DNA of 64,000 bases from Exiguobacterium sp. 9-2 (GCF_036287235.1 NZ_CP142850.1:1815127-1879126), one strand, 5' to 3'. Shown: positions 45,476 through 54,805, counted from the stretch's first letter. Translations and numbers: made by a program. Notes: generated by a model not told the origin, from the letters alone.

Positions 45476-46609
45476 TTATTCTTTCGTCTCTGAATCGTCT
45501 TCTGTCAAGTCAGCGACAGAAAATCCTTCTGATTGATTCGAGTAATCCGAATAGTCCTCAGAAGACCCTTCTTCCTCTTCGAGAACACGTGTCGAGAGCG
45601 AGATCTTGTGCTCATCAAGACGCACTTCGAGTACCTTCGCTTCAATTTCTTGTCCTTCTTCAAGTACTTCTGAAGGCGATCCGATATGACGGTTCGCGAT
45701 TTGTGAAATATGCAAAAGCCCTTCTACCTGCGGTGCAAGCTCAATGAAGGCACCGAACTGGACAAGACGACGTACGCGTCCTTTGACAATATCCCCAGCT
45801 TCGATTTTCCCTTCCATCTGTTGCCATGGACCCGGTTGTGTTTCCTTGATCGACAACTTAACCTTTTCTGTATCACGGTCGACGCCAAGTACTTTGACTT
45901 CGACTTTCTGACCTTCCGTGACGATGTCCGAAGGACGTTCGACACGATGGTGTGCCATTTCCGAGATATGAACGAGACCATCGACGCCACCGATATCAAC
46001 GAAAGCACCGAAATCTGTCAATCGTTGGACTGTTCCTTCTAGAACTTGCCCCACTTCTAGATTTTCGAGTGTCTCTTTTTTCTTCGCGTTCAATTCACCT
46101 TCAACGACGGCTTTGTGCGAGAGAATGACACGGTTCTTCTCTTGATCGAGTTCAACGACCTTGACGTCAATCGAACGACCGATGTAATCCGAGAAGTCCT
46201 CGACGTAATGCCGCTCGACAAGCGACGCTGGGATGAATCCACGGACACCGATATCAACGACGAGACCACCTTTAACGATGTCTTTCACGACAACTTCAAA
46301 GATCTCACCTGATTTATACTTCTCTTCAACTTGCTCCCACGCTTTAAGTGCATCAATTTCTCGTTTTGAGACGACGACCTCTTCATCCGTGATTTTCTTG
46401 ACCTTCACTTGTAGTTCATCTCCGACGTTCAACACACCACGAATATCATCGAGATGAAGACTCGATACTTCGCTGATCGGTAAGATGGCTTCTGTTTTAT
46501 ATCCGATATCAATGAGTGCTTGCTTGTCTTCAATTTTCACGACCATTCCGGTAACTACCTGGTCCCGATGAATTTCAAAATCAGGCATATCTTTCATTTC
46601 TTCGACCAT
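45476..46609 (-). CDS. rpsA: Ribosomal protein S1 homologue
   Basis: A 377-residue RNA-binding protein with four S1 (OB-fold) repeats, each with G-x-V/L-x3-G-A/G-F/L-V (for example LTDFGAFVDIGGVDGLVHISE and LVQFGAFIELAPQVEGLLHISQ), then an acidic Ser/Glu/Asp tail. Shorter than the six-repeat S1 of E. coli, as usual in Bacilli, where its ribosomal role is not essential. GAGGAGGT lies nine bases upstream of the ATG. Confidence 0.92.
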   Translation of the reverse strand: MVEEMKDMPDFEIHRDQVVTGMVVKIEDKQALIDIGYKTEAILPISEVSSLHLDDIRGVLNVGDELQVKVKKITDEEVVVSKREIDALKAWEQVEEKYKSGEIFEVVVKDIVKGGLVVDIGVRGFIPASLVERHYVEDFSDYIGRSIDVKVVELDQEKNRVILSHKAVVEGELNAKKKETLENLEVGQVLEGTVQRLTDFGAFVDIGGVDGLVHISEMAHHRVERPSDIVTEGQKVEVKVLGVDRDTEKVKLSIKETQPGPWQQMEGKIEAGDIVKGRVRRLVQFGAFIELAPQVEGLLHISQIANRHIGSPSEVLEEGQEIEAKVLEVRLDEHKISLSTRVLEEEEGSSEDYSDYSNQSEGFSVADLTEDDSETKE

Positions 46610-46640
46610 TCCAAAACAACCTCCTCACGATGAGTACAAG

Positions 46641-46667
46641 AAACGCCTGACACGTGTCAATGCGTTT
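46641..46667. repeat. Inverted repeat between plsC and rpsA
   Basis: AAACGC and GCGTTT enclose a perfect 12-bp palindrome TGACACGTGTCA (46648-46659). On the minus strand it could be a weak terminator for plsC (no T run) or an element in the rpsA leader. Confidence 0.5.
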
Positions 46668-46711
46668 ATCCTGCTTCTAACTTCTTACAATTCTGACTAT
46701 TTGTCAAGGTA

Positions 46712-47311
46712 TTAAGCGTGATTGAAGTAGACGGATTTGATTTCGTCCATGATTCGATCAGAAATCGCTTTCGCAGCACCACGTTGATCACGTAAATCCG
46801 AAATATCGACCGGTTTTCCGATCGCGACGCGCATTCGTTTGAATGGGCGATACGATCCAATGATGGCAATCGGTAAAATCTGAGCATTCGATCGTAAGGC
46901 GAAGAACCCTACACCGGGTTGTGCTGATGTGAATTCTCCTGGAGCAGAACGCGTTCCTTCTGGGAAAATGCCAACAGTCTCATCCGTATTTAACAGCTCG
47001 ATCGTCCGTTTCAAGGCTTGACGGTCCCCTTGACCACGACCGACAGGATAGGTTCCTGCCGCAATCATCAGCTGCTTTAAGGCAGGGACTTTAAACAACT
47101 CCTCCTTCGCCATATAACGAACCGAACGTTTCGGTGGAATCGCACTGACGAGGAAGACGGGATCCCAATTTGAACTGTGGTTGGCACAGATGAGTAAGGA
47201 ACCGTCTTTCGGAATATTCTCTTGCCCCGTCACCTTCAATCGGAAGACTGTTTTGGCTATGACCCAGACGACAAACCGCGCAATCCGATAAACGGTATCT
47301 TGACGTTTCAT
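46712..47311 (-). CDS. plsC: 1-acyl-sn-glycerol-3-phosphate acyltransferase
   Basis: A 199-residue membrane-associated enzyme making phosphatidic acid. NHSSNWDPVF gives HX4D; FPEGTRS is the second block; LPIAIIG the fourth. Overlaps cmk by four bases (ATGA), an arrangement kept in Bacillus (ypfB region). Confidence 0.92.
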   Translation of the reverse strand: MKRQDTVYRIARFVVWVIAKTVFRLKVTGQENIPKDGSLLICANHSSNWDPVFLVSAIPPKRSVRYMAKEELFKVPALKQLMIAAGTYPVGRGQGDRQALKRTIELLNTDETVGIFPEGTRSAPGEFTSAQPGVGFFALRSNAQILPIAIIGSYRPFKRMRVAIGKPVDISDLRDQRGAAKAISDRIMDEIKSVYFNHA

Positions 47312-47982
47312 TTTAGAACACCTTCCGCTAGTTCCATCAGGCGAACAACGACTTGATCAATCGTCATCTCTGTCGTATCTAGATATAATGCGTCGTCTGC
47401 TTGGCGTAGAGGAGAGACTTCACGTTCACTGTCCCGTTTGTCCCGCAGCGCGATTTCTTCTTGAAGAACTGTGATATCGCTATCCATCCCACGCGCGATG
47501 TTCTCCCGGTGCCTTCTAGCTGCACGCTCTTCCACAGTTGCCGTCAAGAAAACTTTTAATTCAGCATCAGGTAATACGACTGTACCGATGTCACGACCGT
47601 CCATGACGATGCCACCCTGATCTGCTAATTTTCGTTGCGCCGTGACGAGTGCTGCTCGAACTTCTTTTTGACGAGCGACGAACGATACATTATTCGTGAT
47701 TTCGATGGAACGGATCGCATCCGTCACTTCGCGATCACCAATAAAGACACGTTGCCCGTTTTCGCCTGGTGTTAAACGAATATCAAGCGATTTCATCAAT
47801 TCGCCAAGCACTTCTCCGTTGTTCAGGTCAAGCGATTGTTCGAGTGCTGCGAGCGTAACGGCACGATACATCGCCCCTGTATCGATATATACATAGTCAA
47901 GGCGTGCCGCCAGTTGTTTTGCGATCGTACTTTTCCCAGCACCTGCTGGTCCATCTAATGCAATTTGAATCTTCTTCATCAT
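47308..47982 (-). CDS. cmk: Cytidylate kinase
   Basis: A 224-residue kinase for CMP and dCMP. P-loop GPAGAGKST, DTGAMYRAVT, MDGRDIGTVVLPDA and the lid arginines ARRHRE are diagnostic. Two adjacent ATGs at 47982 and 47979 share AAGG upstream. First gene of a cmk-plsC pair, 75 bases downstream of dgrA. Confidence 0.95.
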   Translation of the reverse strand: MMKKIQIALDGPAGAGKSTIAKQLAARLDYVYIDTGAMYRAVTLAALEQSLDLNNGEVLGELMKSLDIRLTPGENGQRVFIGDREVTDAIRSIEITNNVSFVARQKEVRAALVTAQRKLADQGGIVMDGRDIGTVVLPDAELKVFLTATVEERAARRHRENIARGMDSDITVLQEEIALRDKRDSEREVSPLRQADDALYLDTTEMTIDQVVVRLMELAEGVLK

Positions 47983-48058
47983 CCATCCAATCCTTCCATC
48001 TTCCCCATATTTGATGGGGATTCATTCTTCCGAACGTTATCATAGCAAAAAAATGCGG

Positions 48059-48715
48059 TCAGGTGAATGGATTCATGCCCCTTCTTGAACTTTTCATTTG
48101 CATTTGATAACAGTGACGCAATACTAGCTCACGACTTCTGTCAGGAATCATTGTAAATTGGAATGCGAGTTCATACCGTTCTTCCCGTCGATCGATACGG
48201 ACGAGCTCAGCAATAACATCTAAAGTACTCGAAATACCGTCACCAGTAGGTAGAATGAATGTCATCTCCACCTCTTCCTCTTTTTGAATCGGTAACTGAT
48301 CCGACAAAATCATCATGCCACCAGCCGATAAGTCAAGCGTCACCGTCGTAAACGGATCAAATTGCGTTTTATGCGGATGAACGGCGACATCGAGCATTTG
48401 TGGTACTCGAACGAATTGACGTCGTTGGATGCGCTCGATTTGATCATCACTCGGTCGCTTTAAGGCGTACCGCTGACCACGAAGTGGATCATTTTGTCGT
48501 TCCACGACGACCGTATCAAACCCAAATAATTTACCTTTTTCTTTAAAGAAGTAAAAAGAAACTTCTTCGTGATCTGACAAGATGAACGTTTTCAATGTCG
48601 CGACCTCACTTGGCGCCTCGATCCAAATCAATCGATTCGTTACGGCTGTTACTTTTGACCGTCCTTGTCGATCCTCACTATTCGAAAGCATTACTAAATC
48701 CCCGATTTCCATCAT
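48059..48715 (-). CDS. dgrA: Cyclic di-GMP receptor DgrA (YpfA), PilZ domain
   Basis: A 218-residue protein with an N-terminal YcgR-like domain (about 1-95) and a PilZ domain. The c-di-GMP motifs RRQFVR (RxxxR) and DLSAGG (D/NxSxxG) are intact, so binding is expected. In B. subtilis the homologue slows the flagellar motor. It lies next to cmk as in Bacillus. With cheR in the window, this fits a motile cell with a c-di-GMP brake. Confidence 0.9.
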   Translation of the reverse strand: MMEIGDLVMLSNSEDRQGRSKVTAVTNRLIWIEAPSEVATLKTFILSDHEEVSFYFFKEKGKLFGFDTVVVERQNDPLRGQRYALKRPSDDQIERIQRRQFVRVPQMLDVAVHPHKTQFDPFTTVTLDLSAGGMMILSDQLPIQKEEEVEMTFILPTGDGISSTLDVIAELVRIDRREERYELAFQFTMIPDRSRELVLRHCYQMQMKSSRRGMNPFT

Positions 48716-48734
48716 CCTACTTCGCTCCTACTTT

Positions 48735-49412
48735 CTATTCGATGCCATCTGAATGTTGTTTTTTTCGTTTGAATCGACGATTCAAACGGTTGGCACCTCG
48801 TACTTGAAATAATCCGATCGTCCATAAAATGATCATGAAGACGATTGGCAAAGCAGATATACCACCATTTTCCAATATTAACAAATTAAATAAGATATGT
48901 GCAAATACCGGAATCGTTATCGATAAGGACAACCACCGATACGGGTGAGGCGAGAATTTCGCCATTCCCATGAAGAAACCCATGATGACAGCAAACAAAG
49001 CATGACCGGATACCGGTAGTAAAGCTCGGAATAGCATGTGTTCGACCGTTCCATTCACCATCAGATATAAGATGTTCTCAAGGGTAGCAAATCCAAGCGA
49101 GCACGCTACGGCATAGATGATCCCATCATAATAATCATTAAACCGTTGATGGATATACACGGTATAAAAGACGACGAACCATTTTGCAAACTCTTCTGTG
49201 ACTGCTGTTCGAATCAATTGCACCTCTTCACGCCCACCAAACTCCGTTTGAACGATGTAGTCGATGAACATCAAGGGAAAAACGAGTAAAATTCCAAAAA
49301 TGAAGCTTCGAAGGATATATCCAACGGGCTCTGATTCATGTTCGTGACGTAGATAAAAATAAGTTAGGAGTGCGATGCCTGGGGCAACTCCGGAGAAAAC
49401 GATTTGAATCAC
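48735..49412 (-). CDS. prsW: PrsW-family intramembrane protease
   Basis: A 225-residue protein with about seven membrane helices. The catalytic-type signatures TEEFAKW, GHALFAVIMG and FAHILFN (Glu-Glu, His, His) are present. In B. subtilis PrsW starts the degradation of the anti-sigma factor RsiW. The target here is not in the window. sleB and ypeB, next to prsW in Bacillus, are missing. Confidence 0.9.
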   Translation of the reverse strand: MIQIVFSGVAPGIALLTYFYLRHEHESEPVGYILRSFIFGILLVFPLMFIDYIVQTEFGGREEVQLIRTAVTEEFAKWFVVFYTVYIHQRFNDYYDGIIYAVACSLGFATLENILYLMVNGTVEHMLFRALLPVSGHALFAVIMGFFMGMAKFSPHPYRWLSLSITIPVFAHILFNLLILENGGISALPIVFMIILWTIGLFQVRGANRLNRRFKRKKQHSDGIE

Positions 49413-49479
49413 GCTTCCTCTCCCCCTTTCTTCCTCTCCATAAGAATAAAGGTTTATTGAAAAAAAGAAAACGTCCTCG

Positions 49480-49507
49480 TTGTTTCGGGAGGGAAAAAGG
49501 TTACAAT
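49480..49507 (+). promoter_or_regulatory. Candidate ansA promoter
   Basis: TTGTTT, 16-base spacer, TACAAT. The -10 is good, the -35 fair. Transcription would start about 65 bases ahead of ansA and include the small ORF at 49554. Confidence 0.45.
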
Positions 49508-49553
49508 ATGGAAGAACTAATTGAATATGCTATAGAAAGTAGGTGAAGGTCTT

Positions 49554-49583
49554 TTGTCTTTTGACACAGACCATTTAGAATGA
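49554..49583 (+). CDS. Nine-codon upstream ORF coupled to ansA
   Basis: TTG TCT TTT GAC ACA GAC CAT TTA GAA TGA. AGGTGA lies seven bases before the TTG, the only good SD ahead of asparaginase. The stop TGA overlaps the ansA ATG (ATGA). ansA itself has no SD in range. This suggests translation of ansA by coupling. Two of nine codons are aspartate (GAC), so a sensing role is conceivable but unsupported. It is too short for any similarity argument. Confidence 0.4.
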   Translation: MSFDTDHLE

Positions 49584-50548
49584 AATCATTATTATTAATT
49601 CATACGGGTGGAACGATTGCGATGGCGCAAGATCACTCTGGTCACGTCTTACCGAATGACATCAATCCACTGGATGCTTCACTACCTCGAGCGACGGATA
49701 TCGCAAACATCACAACGCGTCATTTTTCAAATTTACCTTCTCCACATATGACGCCCGACATCATGCTACGTTTGGCACACTTCATCGAAAGTGAACTTGC
49801 TAAGGAACACTACGATGGAGTCGTCATCACCCATGGGACGGATACACTTGAAGAGACAGCTTATTTCTTGCATTTGACAATTGGTGCACCTGTTCCGATT
49901 GTTTTGACTGGAGCCATGCGTTCATCCAACGAAGTCGGATCGGATGGCGAGTTTAATTTGATCACGGCACTCCGTGTCGCAGTCAGTGAAGCAGCGTGTG
50001 AAAAAGGTGTTCTCGTCGTATTTAATGGTGAGATTCATTCGGCATTCAACGTCACGAAAACGCATACGTCATCCGTCGATACGTTTAAATCGGTTCACTT
50101 CGGAAATCTTGGCATGGTGACGAAAGATCACGTTTACCTATTCAACACGCCACTTCTGAAGCAAACACATATGGTAACCTCGCTCTCTAAACGTGTTGCT
50201 GTTTTGAAAGTATATGCCGGAATGGAACCAGATTTATTACTAGCCGTGAAACAACTCGGTTACGATGGACTCGTACTTGAAGTTCTCGGTCAAGGGAACG
50301 TCCCTCCGAGTATCGTCGATGCCATTGCCGAATTGATCGCAGTCATGCCGATCGTCATCGTTAGTCGATGCTTCAATGGAATCGTGCAAGATGTTTATGG
50401 ATATACAGGTGGCGGTCAACAGTTAAAAGAGATCGGTGTCATTTTCTCAAATGGACTGAACTCACAAAAAGCACGACTTAAATTAATGATTGAACTCGAA
50501 ATCAATTCGACCCAATCAGAACTCGAAGAGTCATTCAGGGTCGAATAA
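49580..50548 (+). CDS. ansA: L-asparaginase
   Basis: A 322-residue enzyme splitting asparagine to aspartate and ammonia. The catalytic threonines lie in HTGGTIA and HGTDTLEE; LTGAMR and SDGEFNL are family blocks. No signal peptide, so cytosolic. The ATG at 49580 agrees with homologue starts, but there is no SD in range and translation may depend on the overlapping short ORF. Convergent with ypdA. Confidence 0.9.
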   Translation: MKSLLLIHTGGTIAMAQDHSGHVLPNDINPLDASLPRATDIANITTRHFSNLPSPHMTPDIMLRLAHFIESELAKEHYDGVVITHGTDTLEETAYFLHLTIGAPVPIVLTGAMRSSNEVGSDGEFNLITALRVAVSEAACEKGVLVVFNGEIHSAFNVTKTHTSSVDTFKSVHFGNLGMVTKDHVYLFNTPLLKQTHMVTSLSKRVAVLKVYAGMEPDLLLAVKQLGYDGLVLEVLGQGNVPPSIVDAIAELIAVMPIVIVSRCFNGIVQDVYGYTGGGQQLKEIGVIFSNGLNSQKARLKLMIELEINSTQSELEESFRVE

Positions 50549-50551
50549 ATG

Positions 50552-50600
50552 AAAAAACCTCTTGACTGGGAACTCATCATTCCGAATCAAGAGGTTTTTT
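50552..50600. terminator. Bidirectional terminator between ansA and ypdA
   Basis: AAAAAACCTCTTGA (50552-50565) pairs with TCAAGAGGTTTTTT (50587-50600) with a 21-base loop. It touches the stop codon of ypdA. Confidence 0.85.
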
Positions 50601-51589
50601 TAGACGTGAATTGATAGACCACGTAATCGTTCGACGAGATGATTCGCGATGTTCGCGCCATGAAAACGTCCGTTTTCAATGAATATCTTATTGGCATCGT
50701 ATCCTGCTGCAACGACGCCGGCAATATAAATCCCAGGAACATTCGACTCCATCGTCTCTTCATCATGACTCGGAACACCTGTCTTGAGATCGATCGCGAT
50801 ACCAGCATCAGCGAACAAGCCGACGTCTGGTGTATAACCCGTCATCGCAAATACGAAATCTGCTCGGACAGTCCGCTTGTTTCCCTCCACTCGGTAAACG
50901 ACTTCTTGGTCCGTGATTTCCTCGATCATCGCGTCAAACACCATCTTGACCTTTTCCGAACGAACGAGTGATTCGAAGTTCGGCAAGACCCATGGTTTGA
51001 TCGATGGACTATACTCGGGTCCACGATAAAGTACAGTTACGCGTGCTCCTGCTTTTTCAAGCTCGATTGCTGCATCAACACTTGAATTCTTCCCACCGAT
51101 GACGACGACATCCTGATCAAAGTATGGATGCCCTTCCGTAAAATAGTGCGATACGTGGGGTAACGTTTCTCCTGGGACGTCCATTCGGTTCGGTAACCCA
51201 TAATAACCTGTCGCAAGCACAACAGATCGTGCTTCTCGCTGTTTCTTCACTCCAGAGCGTTCTGAATGGATGATGAAGCGATCCGCCTGACGTTCAATGT
51301 GCTCGACCGTCTCAAATGGACGAATCGTCAACTGCTTTCGTTTGACGACTTCTCGATAATAGACGAGTGCATCGAGACGACGTGGTTTTAATTCCTTATT
51401 GATGAACGGCACGCCACCGATTTCTAATTTTTCACTACTTGAAAAGAACGTTTGATGCGTCGGATAACGATAGATCGCTTCAACGATATTTCCTTTTTCG
51501 AGCACTTCGACGTCTAGTCCTCGATCTTGCATTTCGATCGCTGCCGATAAACCACATGGTCCTGCACCGATTACGATACAATCTAACAT
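50600..51589 (-). CDS. ypdA: Bacillithiol disulfide reductase (YpdA/Bdr)
   Basis: A 329-residue flavoprotein of thioredoxin-reductase fold lacking the CxxC pair. FAD site GAGPCGLSAAIE at residues 8-19, NADPH site VIGGKNSSVDAAIE in the middle, and YIAGVVAAGYDANKIFIENGR near the end. It reduces oxidised bacillithiol; the cysteine in GPCG is the proposed active residue. Neighbour of gudB as in Bacillus, and complementary to bshA at 26 kb. Confidence 0.93.
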   Translation of the reverse strand: MLDCIVIGAGPCGLSAAIEMQDRGLDVEVLEKGNIVEAIYRYPTHQTFFSSSEKLEIGGVPFINKELKPRRLDALVYYREVVKRKQLTIRPFETVEHIERQADRFIIHSERSGVKKQREARSVVLATGYYGLPNRMDVPGETLPHVSHYFTEGHPYFDQDVVVIGGKNSSVDAAIELEKAGARVTVLYRGPEYSPSIKPWVLPNFESLVRSEKVKMVFDAMIEEITDQEVVYRVEGNKRTVRADFVFAMTGYTPDVGLFADAGIAIDLKTGVPSHDEETMESNVPGIYIAGVVAAGYDANKIFIENGRFHGANIANHLVERLRGLSIHV

Positions 51590-51676
51590 TCGAATATCTC
51601 CTCTTCCGGTTGCTTTTTTTTATATCTTAGCAAATCTCATCAAGAGACGAAAGAAATTGCAATAGGAAAACACCGG

Positions 51677-51708
51677 AAAACACCCGCTCCTCATCTAGAG
51701 GAACGGGT
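51677..51708 (-). terminator. Terminator of gudB
   Basis: CACCCGCTCCTC (51681-51692) pairs with GAGGAACGGGTG (51697-51708) with one mismatch, then TTTT on the minus strand. Confidence 0.85.
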
Positions 51709-51730
51709 GGTACGTATTTTTAACGTTTAA

Positions 51731-52996
51731 TTAGACCCAACCACGGAAACGGGATGCTTCTGCCATTTTCCGCACACCTACCATATAAGCGGCGAGACGC
51801 ATATCGACATTTCGCGTCTGTGCTGTCTGATAGACTTGGTTGAATGAGTTCACGAGGACCTTTTCGAGTTTCTCGTGGACTTCCTCTTCCGTCCAGTAAT
51901 ACCCCTGATTATTCTGTACCCATTCGAAGTAAGAAACCGTTACGCCACCACTCGAAGCAAGAACATCCGGAACGATCAAAATGTCACGTTCTGCAAGAAT
52001 TTTCGTCGCTTCGTTCGTCGTTGGACCGTTTGCTGCTTCTACGACGATCGCTGCGTGGATATCATGTGCATTGTCTTCTGTAATTTGATTCTCGATTGCC
52101 GCAGGAACAAGAATATCACATTCGAGTTCAAGCAATTCTTTATTCGAGATCGTATTTTTGAACAATGTCGTAACCGTTCCGAATGAGTCGCGACGGTCCA
52201 GTAGATATGGGATGTCGAGTCCGTTCGGATCATGAAGTGCACCGTAAGCATCACTGATGGCGATGACTTTTGCACCTAAGTCATACATGAACTTCGACAA
52301 GAAGCTACCTGCGTTCCCGAACCCTTGAACGACGACGCGTGCTCCTTCAAGTGTAATGCCTTTTTTTGCTGCCGCTTCTCGGATCATGATTGCGACACCT
52401 TTCGCCGTTGCTGTTTCACGACCGTGTGAGCCACCAAGAACGAGCGGTTTTCCTGTGATGAAACCAGGAGAGTTAAATTCATCGATCCGGCTGTACTCAT
52501 CCATCATCCAAGCCATGATTTGTGAGTTCGTGAAGACGTCAGGTGCTGGAATATCCTTTGTCGGTCCAACGATCTGACTGATGGCACGGACATATCCACG
52601 GCTGAGACGTTCGATTTCGCGGAAGCTCATCTCACGTGGATCACAAATGATCCCGCCTTTCCCGCCGCCATATGGTAAATCAACGATACCTGCCTTCAGA
52701 CTCATCCAGACGGATAATGCTTTGACTTCGACTTCCGTCACGTTTGGGTGGAAACGAATTCCCCCTTTTGTCGGTCCAACGGCATCGTTATGTTGCGCAC
52801 GATATCCTGTGAAGATTTTCGTCGAACCATCATCCATTCGCACCGGAATCCGGACTGTCAACATCCGGAGTGGTTCTTTAAGTAATTCATACATTTCGTC
52901 TGGATACCCTAATTTCCCTAGTGCTTCCTTGACGATTTCTTGTGTTGCTTCCAGTACGTTCTTGCGATGATTCGCATGTTGTTGGTCAGTAATCAT
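51731..52996 (-). CDS. gudB: NAD-dependent glutamate dehydrogenase
   Basis: A 421-residue enzyme interconverting glutamate and 2-oxoglutarate plus ammonia. PYGGGKGGI with the catalytic lysine, [14 protein letters not shown], and the Rossmann motif VQGFGNAGS are clear. The cryptic B. subtilis 168 allele has a nine-base duplication in the EVKALS region; here the segment reads [10 protein letters not shown] once, so the enzyme should be active. The ATG at 52996 has GGAGG at nine bases. A CRE candidate lies about 100 bases upstream. Confidence 0.95.
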   Translation of the reverse strand: MITDQQHANHRKNVLEATQEIVKEALGKLGYPDEMYELLKEPLRMLTVRIPVRMDDGSTKIFTGYRAQHNDAVGPTKGGIRFHPNVTEVEVKALSVWMSLKAGIVDLPYGGGKGGIICDPREMSFREIERLSRGYVRAISQIVGPTKDIPAPDVFTNSQIMAWMMDEYSRIDEFNSPGFITGKPLVLGGSHGRETATAKGVAIMIREAAAKKGITLEGARVVVQGFGNAGSFLSKFMYDLGAKVIAISDAYGALHDPNGLDIPYLLDRRDSFGTVTTLFKNTISNKELLELECDILVPAAIENQITEDNAHDIHAAIVVEAANGPTTNEATKILAERDILIVPDVLASSGGVTVSYFEWVQNNQGYYWTEEEVHEKLEKVLVNSFNQVYQTAQTRNVDMRLAAYMVGVRKMAEASRFRGWV

Positions 52997-53097
52997 TCCA
53001 ACGTTCCTCCCCATAAGTGGCATCCCCTATGCCGTTTCCTTGTTCGGATAAAGTATACTCTTTTCTCGAACGTAATGAAAGGGGTTACGCCCATATT

Positions 53098-53111
53098 TGT
53101 AAGCGCTTTCT
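53098..53111 (-). promoter_or_regulatory. CRE (CcpA site) upstream of gudB
   Basis: AGAAAGCGCTTACA agrees with TGWAANCGNTNWCA at 13 of 14 positions. It lies about 35-45 bases ahead of a TATACT that may be the gudB -10 box. Carbon control of glutamate catabolism by CcpA is known in Bacillus; here it is inferred. Confidence 0.5.
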
Positions 53112-53142
53112 CACTTCTTTTCCTAGGATATCAATGATTGGA

Positions 53143-54075
53143 TTACTTGATTTGGGCGTGGCGTTCAATCGCTAATTCCATGAAATACTCGACCAATTCC
53201 GGATATTCGATACCAACTGCTCGTGCTCCGTCCGGGAATAAACTCGTTGACGTCATACCTGGCAATGTATTCGTCTCTAAAATAACTGGATTTCCGGACT
53301 CAGGAACAAGGAAATCTGACCGGGAATACCCAGCACAACCCAGTACTTGATGTGCTTTGACGGCCCACTCCTGAAGTATTGCTGTCGTCGTCTCATCTAG
53401 TTCAGCAGGGCAGATATGCTCTGAACCTCCGATTGCATATTTCGATTCGTAATCATAAAAAGCATTCTTCGGAATGATCTCGATGACCGGTAATGCTTTT
53501 TCTGCACCTTTATGACCAACGACTGGAACCGTCACTTCGCGTCCTTTAATGAATTGTTCGACGAGAACCGCATCATCGGCTTCGAACGCTTTTGCAATCC
53601 CCTCACGTAACATCGTCTCGTCTTGTGCGATTGTCAATCCATTCGATGAACCTTCTTGTGCTGGTTTAACGACACAAGGGAATTGACCATTCCATTCTGC
53701 GATTTTCGCCTCGACATCATCTTCACGTTCTAATAATACATCACGTGCAATCGTGATACCCGCTTTATCAAAGTGAACTTTTGAACGTGCCTTATCCATC
53801 GCAAGTGCTGACGCTAACACACCTGAACCTGTGTATGGAATATTCGCAAGTTCAAGTAACGCCTGCACGCGTCCATCTTCACCAATTTTCCCATGAAGAG
53901 CGATGACAGCCACATTTACATCCAGCTGGAAGAGTTCATGTGCTCGATCAGGATGGAAATCAACAGCCGTGACTTCATGTCCTTTACTGTTTAACGCTTC
54001 CATGATTGATTTTCCACTGTTTAATGAAACCTCCCGTTCACCTGAAGTCCCACCATATAACACTGCCACTTTCAT
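53143..54075 (-). CDS. ddl: D-alanine--D-alanine ligase
   Basis: A 310-residue ATP-grasp enzyme making the D-Ala-D-Ala end of wall precursors. LYGGTSGEREVSL, ALHGKIGEDG, VKPAQEGSS and ILETNTLPGMT are diagnostic. The length fits the compact form typical of many bacteria; the Bacillus homologue is longer and located elsewhere. Between gudB and ypbH, which is not its Bacillus position. Confidence 0.94.
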   Translation of the reverse strand: MKVAVLYGGTSGEREVSLNSGKSIMEALNSKGHEVTAVDFHPDRAHELFQLDVNVAVIALHGKIGEDGRVQALLELANIPYTGSGVLASALAMDKARSKVHFDKAGITIARDVLLEREDDVEAKIAEWNGQFPCVVKPAQEGSSNGLTIAQDETMLREGIAKAFEADDAVLVEQFIKGREVTVPVVGHKGAEKALPVIEIIPKNAFYDYESKYAIGGSEHICPAELDETTTAILQEWAVKAHQVLGCAGYSRSDFLVPESGNPVILETNTLPGMTSTSLFPDGARAVGIEYPELVEYFMELAIERHAQIK

Positions 54076-54168
54076 CCTACTTCACTCCTTCTTCTTACGT
54101 TCAATGATTATCATACCATCCTTCTGACCACGAAAAAATACAAAATGGTGCCACTTCTGGTAGAAGAT

Positions 54169-54208
54169 AAAAAGGTGCGACATTGCCTGACGAGGCAATG
54201 TCGCACCT
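54169..54208 (-). terminator. Terminator of ypbH
   Basis: AGGTGCGACATTGCCT (54173-54188) pairs perfectly with AGGCAATGTCGCACCT (54193-54208) around GACG, then five T on the minus strand. The longest stem in the window. Confidence 0.93.
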
Positions 54209-54214
54209 AATGTT

Positions 54215-54805
54215 CTAAATGTGGAATTGTTCCGCAATCGTGGCAATGGCTTGTTTCGATTGAATCGTTTTTCCGTACTCTGACATGACGAGCGGACTTT
54301 TCGGGCTCGGTTCCCCGTATTCTGACAAAATCGTCGTCACTGTACGCTCGAGCGCGTCATTCATTCGTTCCTGGAAATAGAGATAATAGCTGCCTTCGAA
54401 GAAATAAAGACTACCGCCTGTCTCCGTGTACGGCATATGTCGTAATAACCCATGGCTCGCTTGAATGACATCTTCGAGCGAATTCAAGGCATACAAGACA
54501 TGATGGACGATGTCGACCGTCATGCGAATTTCGACTTGATCAAATTCGTCATTCATCTCTTCCGGTAGATCACCTTCACGACGCACATCAACGAGCATGC
54601 CGTCATTCGGAAAGAATGTGACGAAAAATTCGAGTGTTCCTGCTGCCTGAAAACCAAAATTCGATTCAGCTTCCTCTAATAAATTGCGCAATAGAGCTTG
54701 TCCCTTCCCAACGGCCAACGTTTCTGGTCGGACATCGTGAAGTGATAACTCTTGCTTCGTAATGAAGACACGAAGGTGTCCTTGTTTCATTTGTTCAAAC
54801 CTCAT
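54215..54805 (-). CDS. ypbH: MecA/YpbH-type ClpC adaptor
   Basis: A 196-residue adaptor protein. The N-terminal substrate-binding domain starts MRFEQMKQGHLRVFITKQEL; an acidic linker follows; the C-terminal domain (about 105-196) binds ClpC for regulated proteolysis. Which of the two paralogues it is (MecA or YpbH) is decided by position in the ypb region, not by sequence. The ATG at 54805 has GGAGGAG at five bases. Confidence 0.88.
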   Translation of the reverse strand: MRFEQMKQGHLRVFITKQELSLHDVRPETLAVGKGQALLRNLLEEAESNFGFQAAGTLEFFVTFFPNDGMLVDVRREGDLPEEMNDEFDQVEIRMTVDIVHHVLYALNSLEDVIQASHGLLRHMPYTETGGSLYFFEGSYYLYFQERMNDALERTVTTILSEYGEPSPKSPLVMSEYGKTIQSKQAIATIAEQFHI

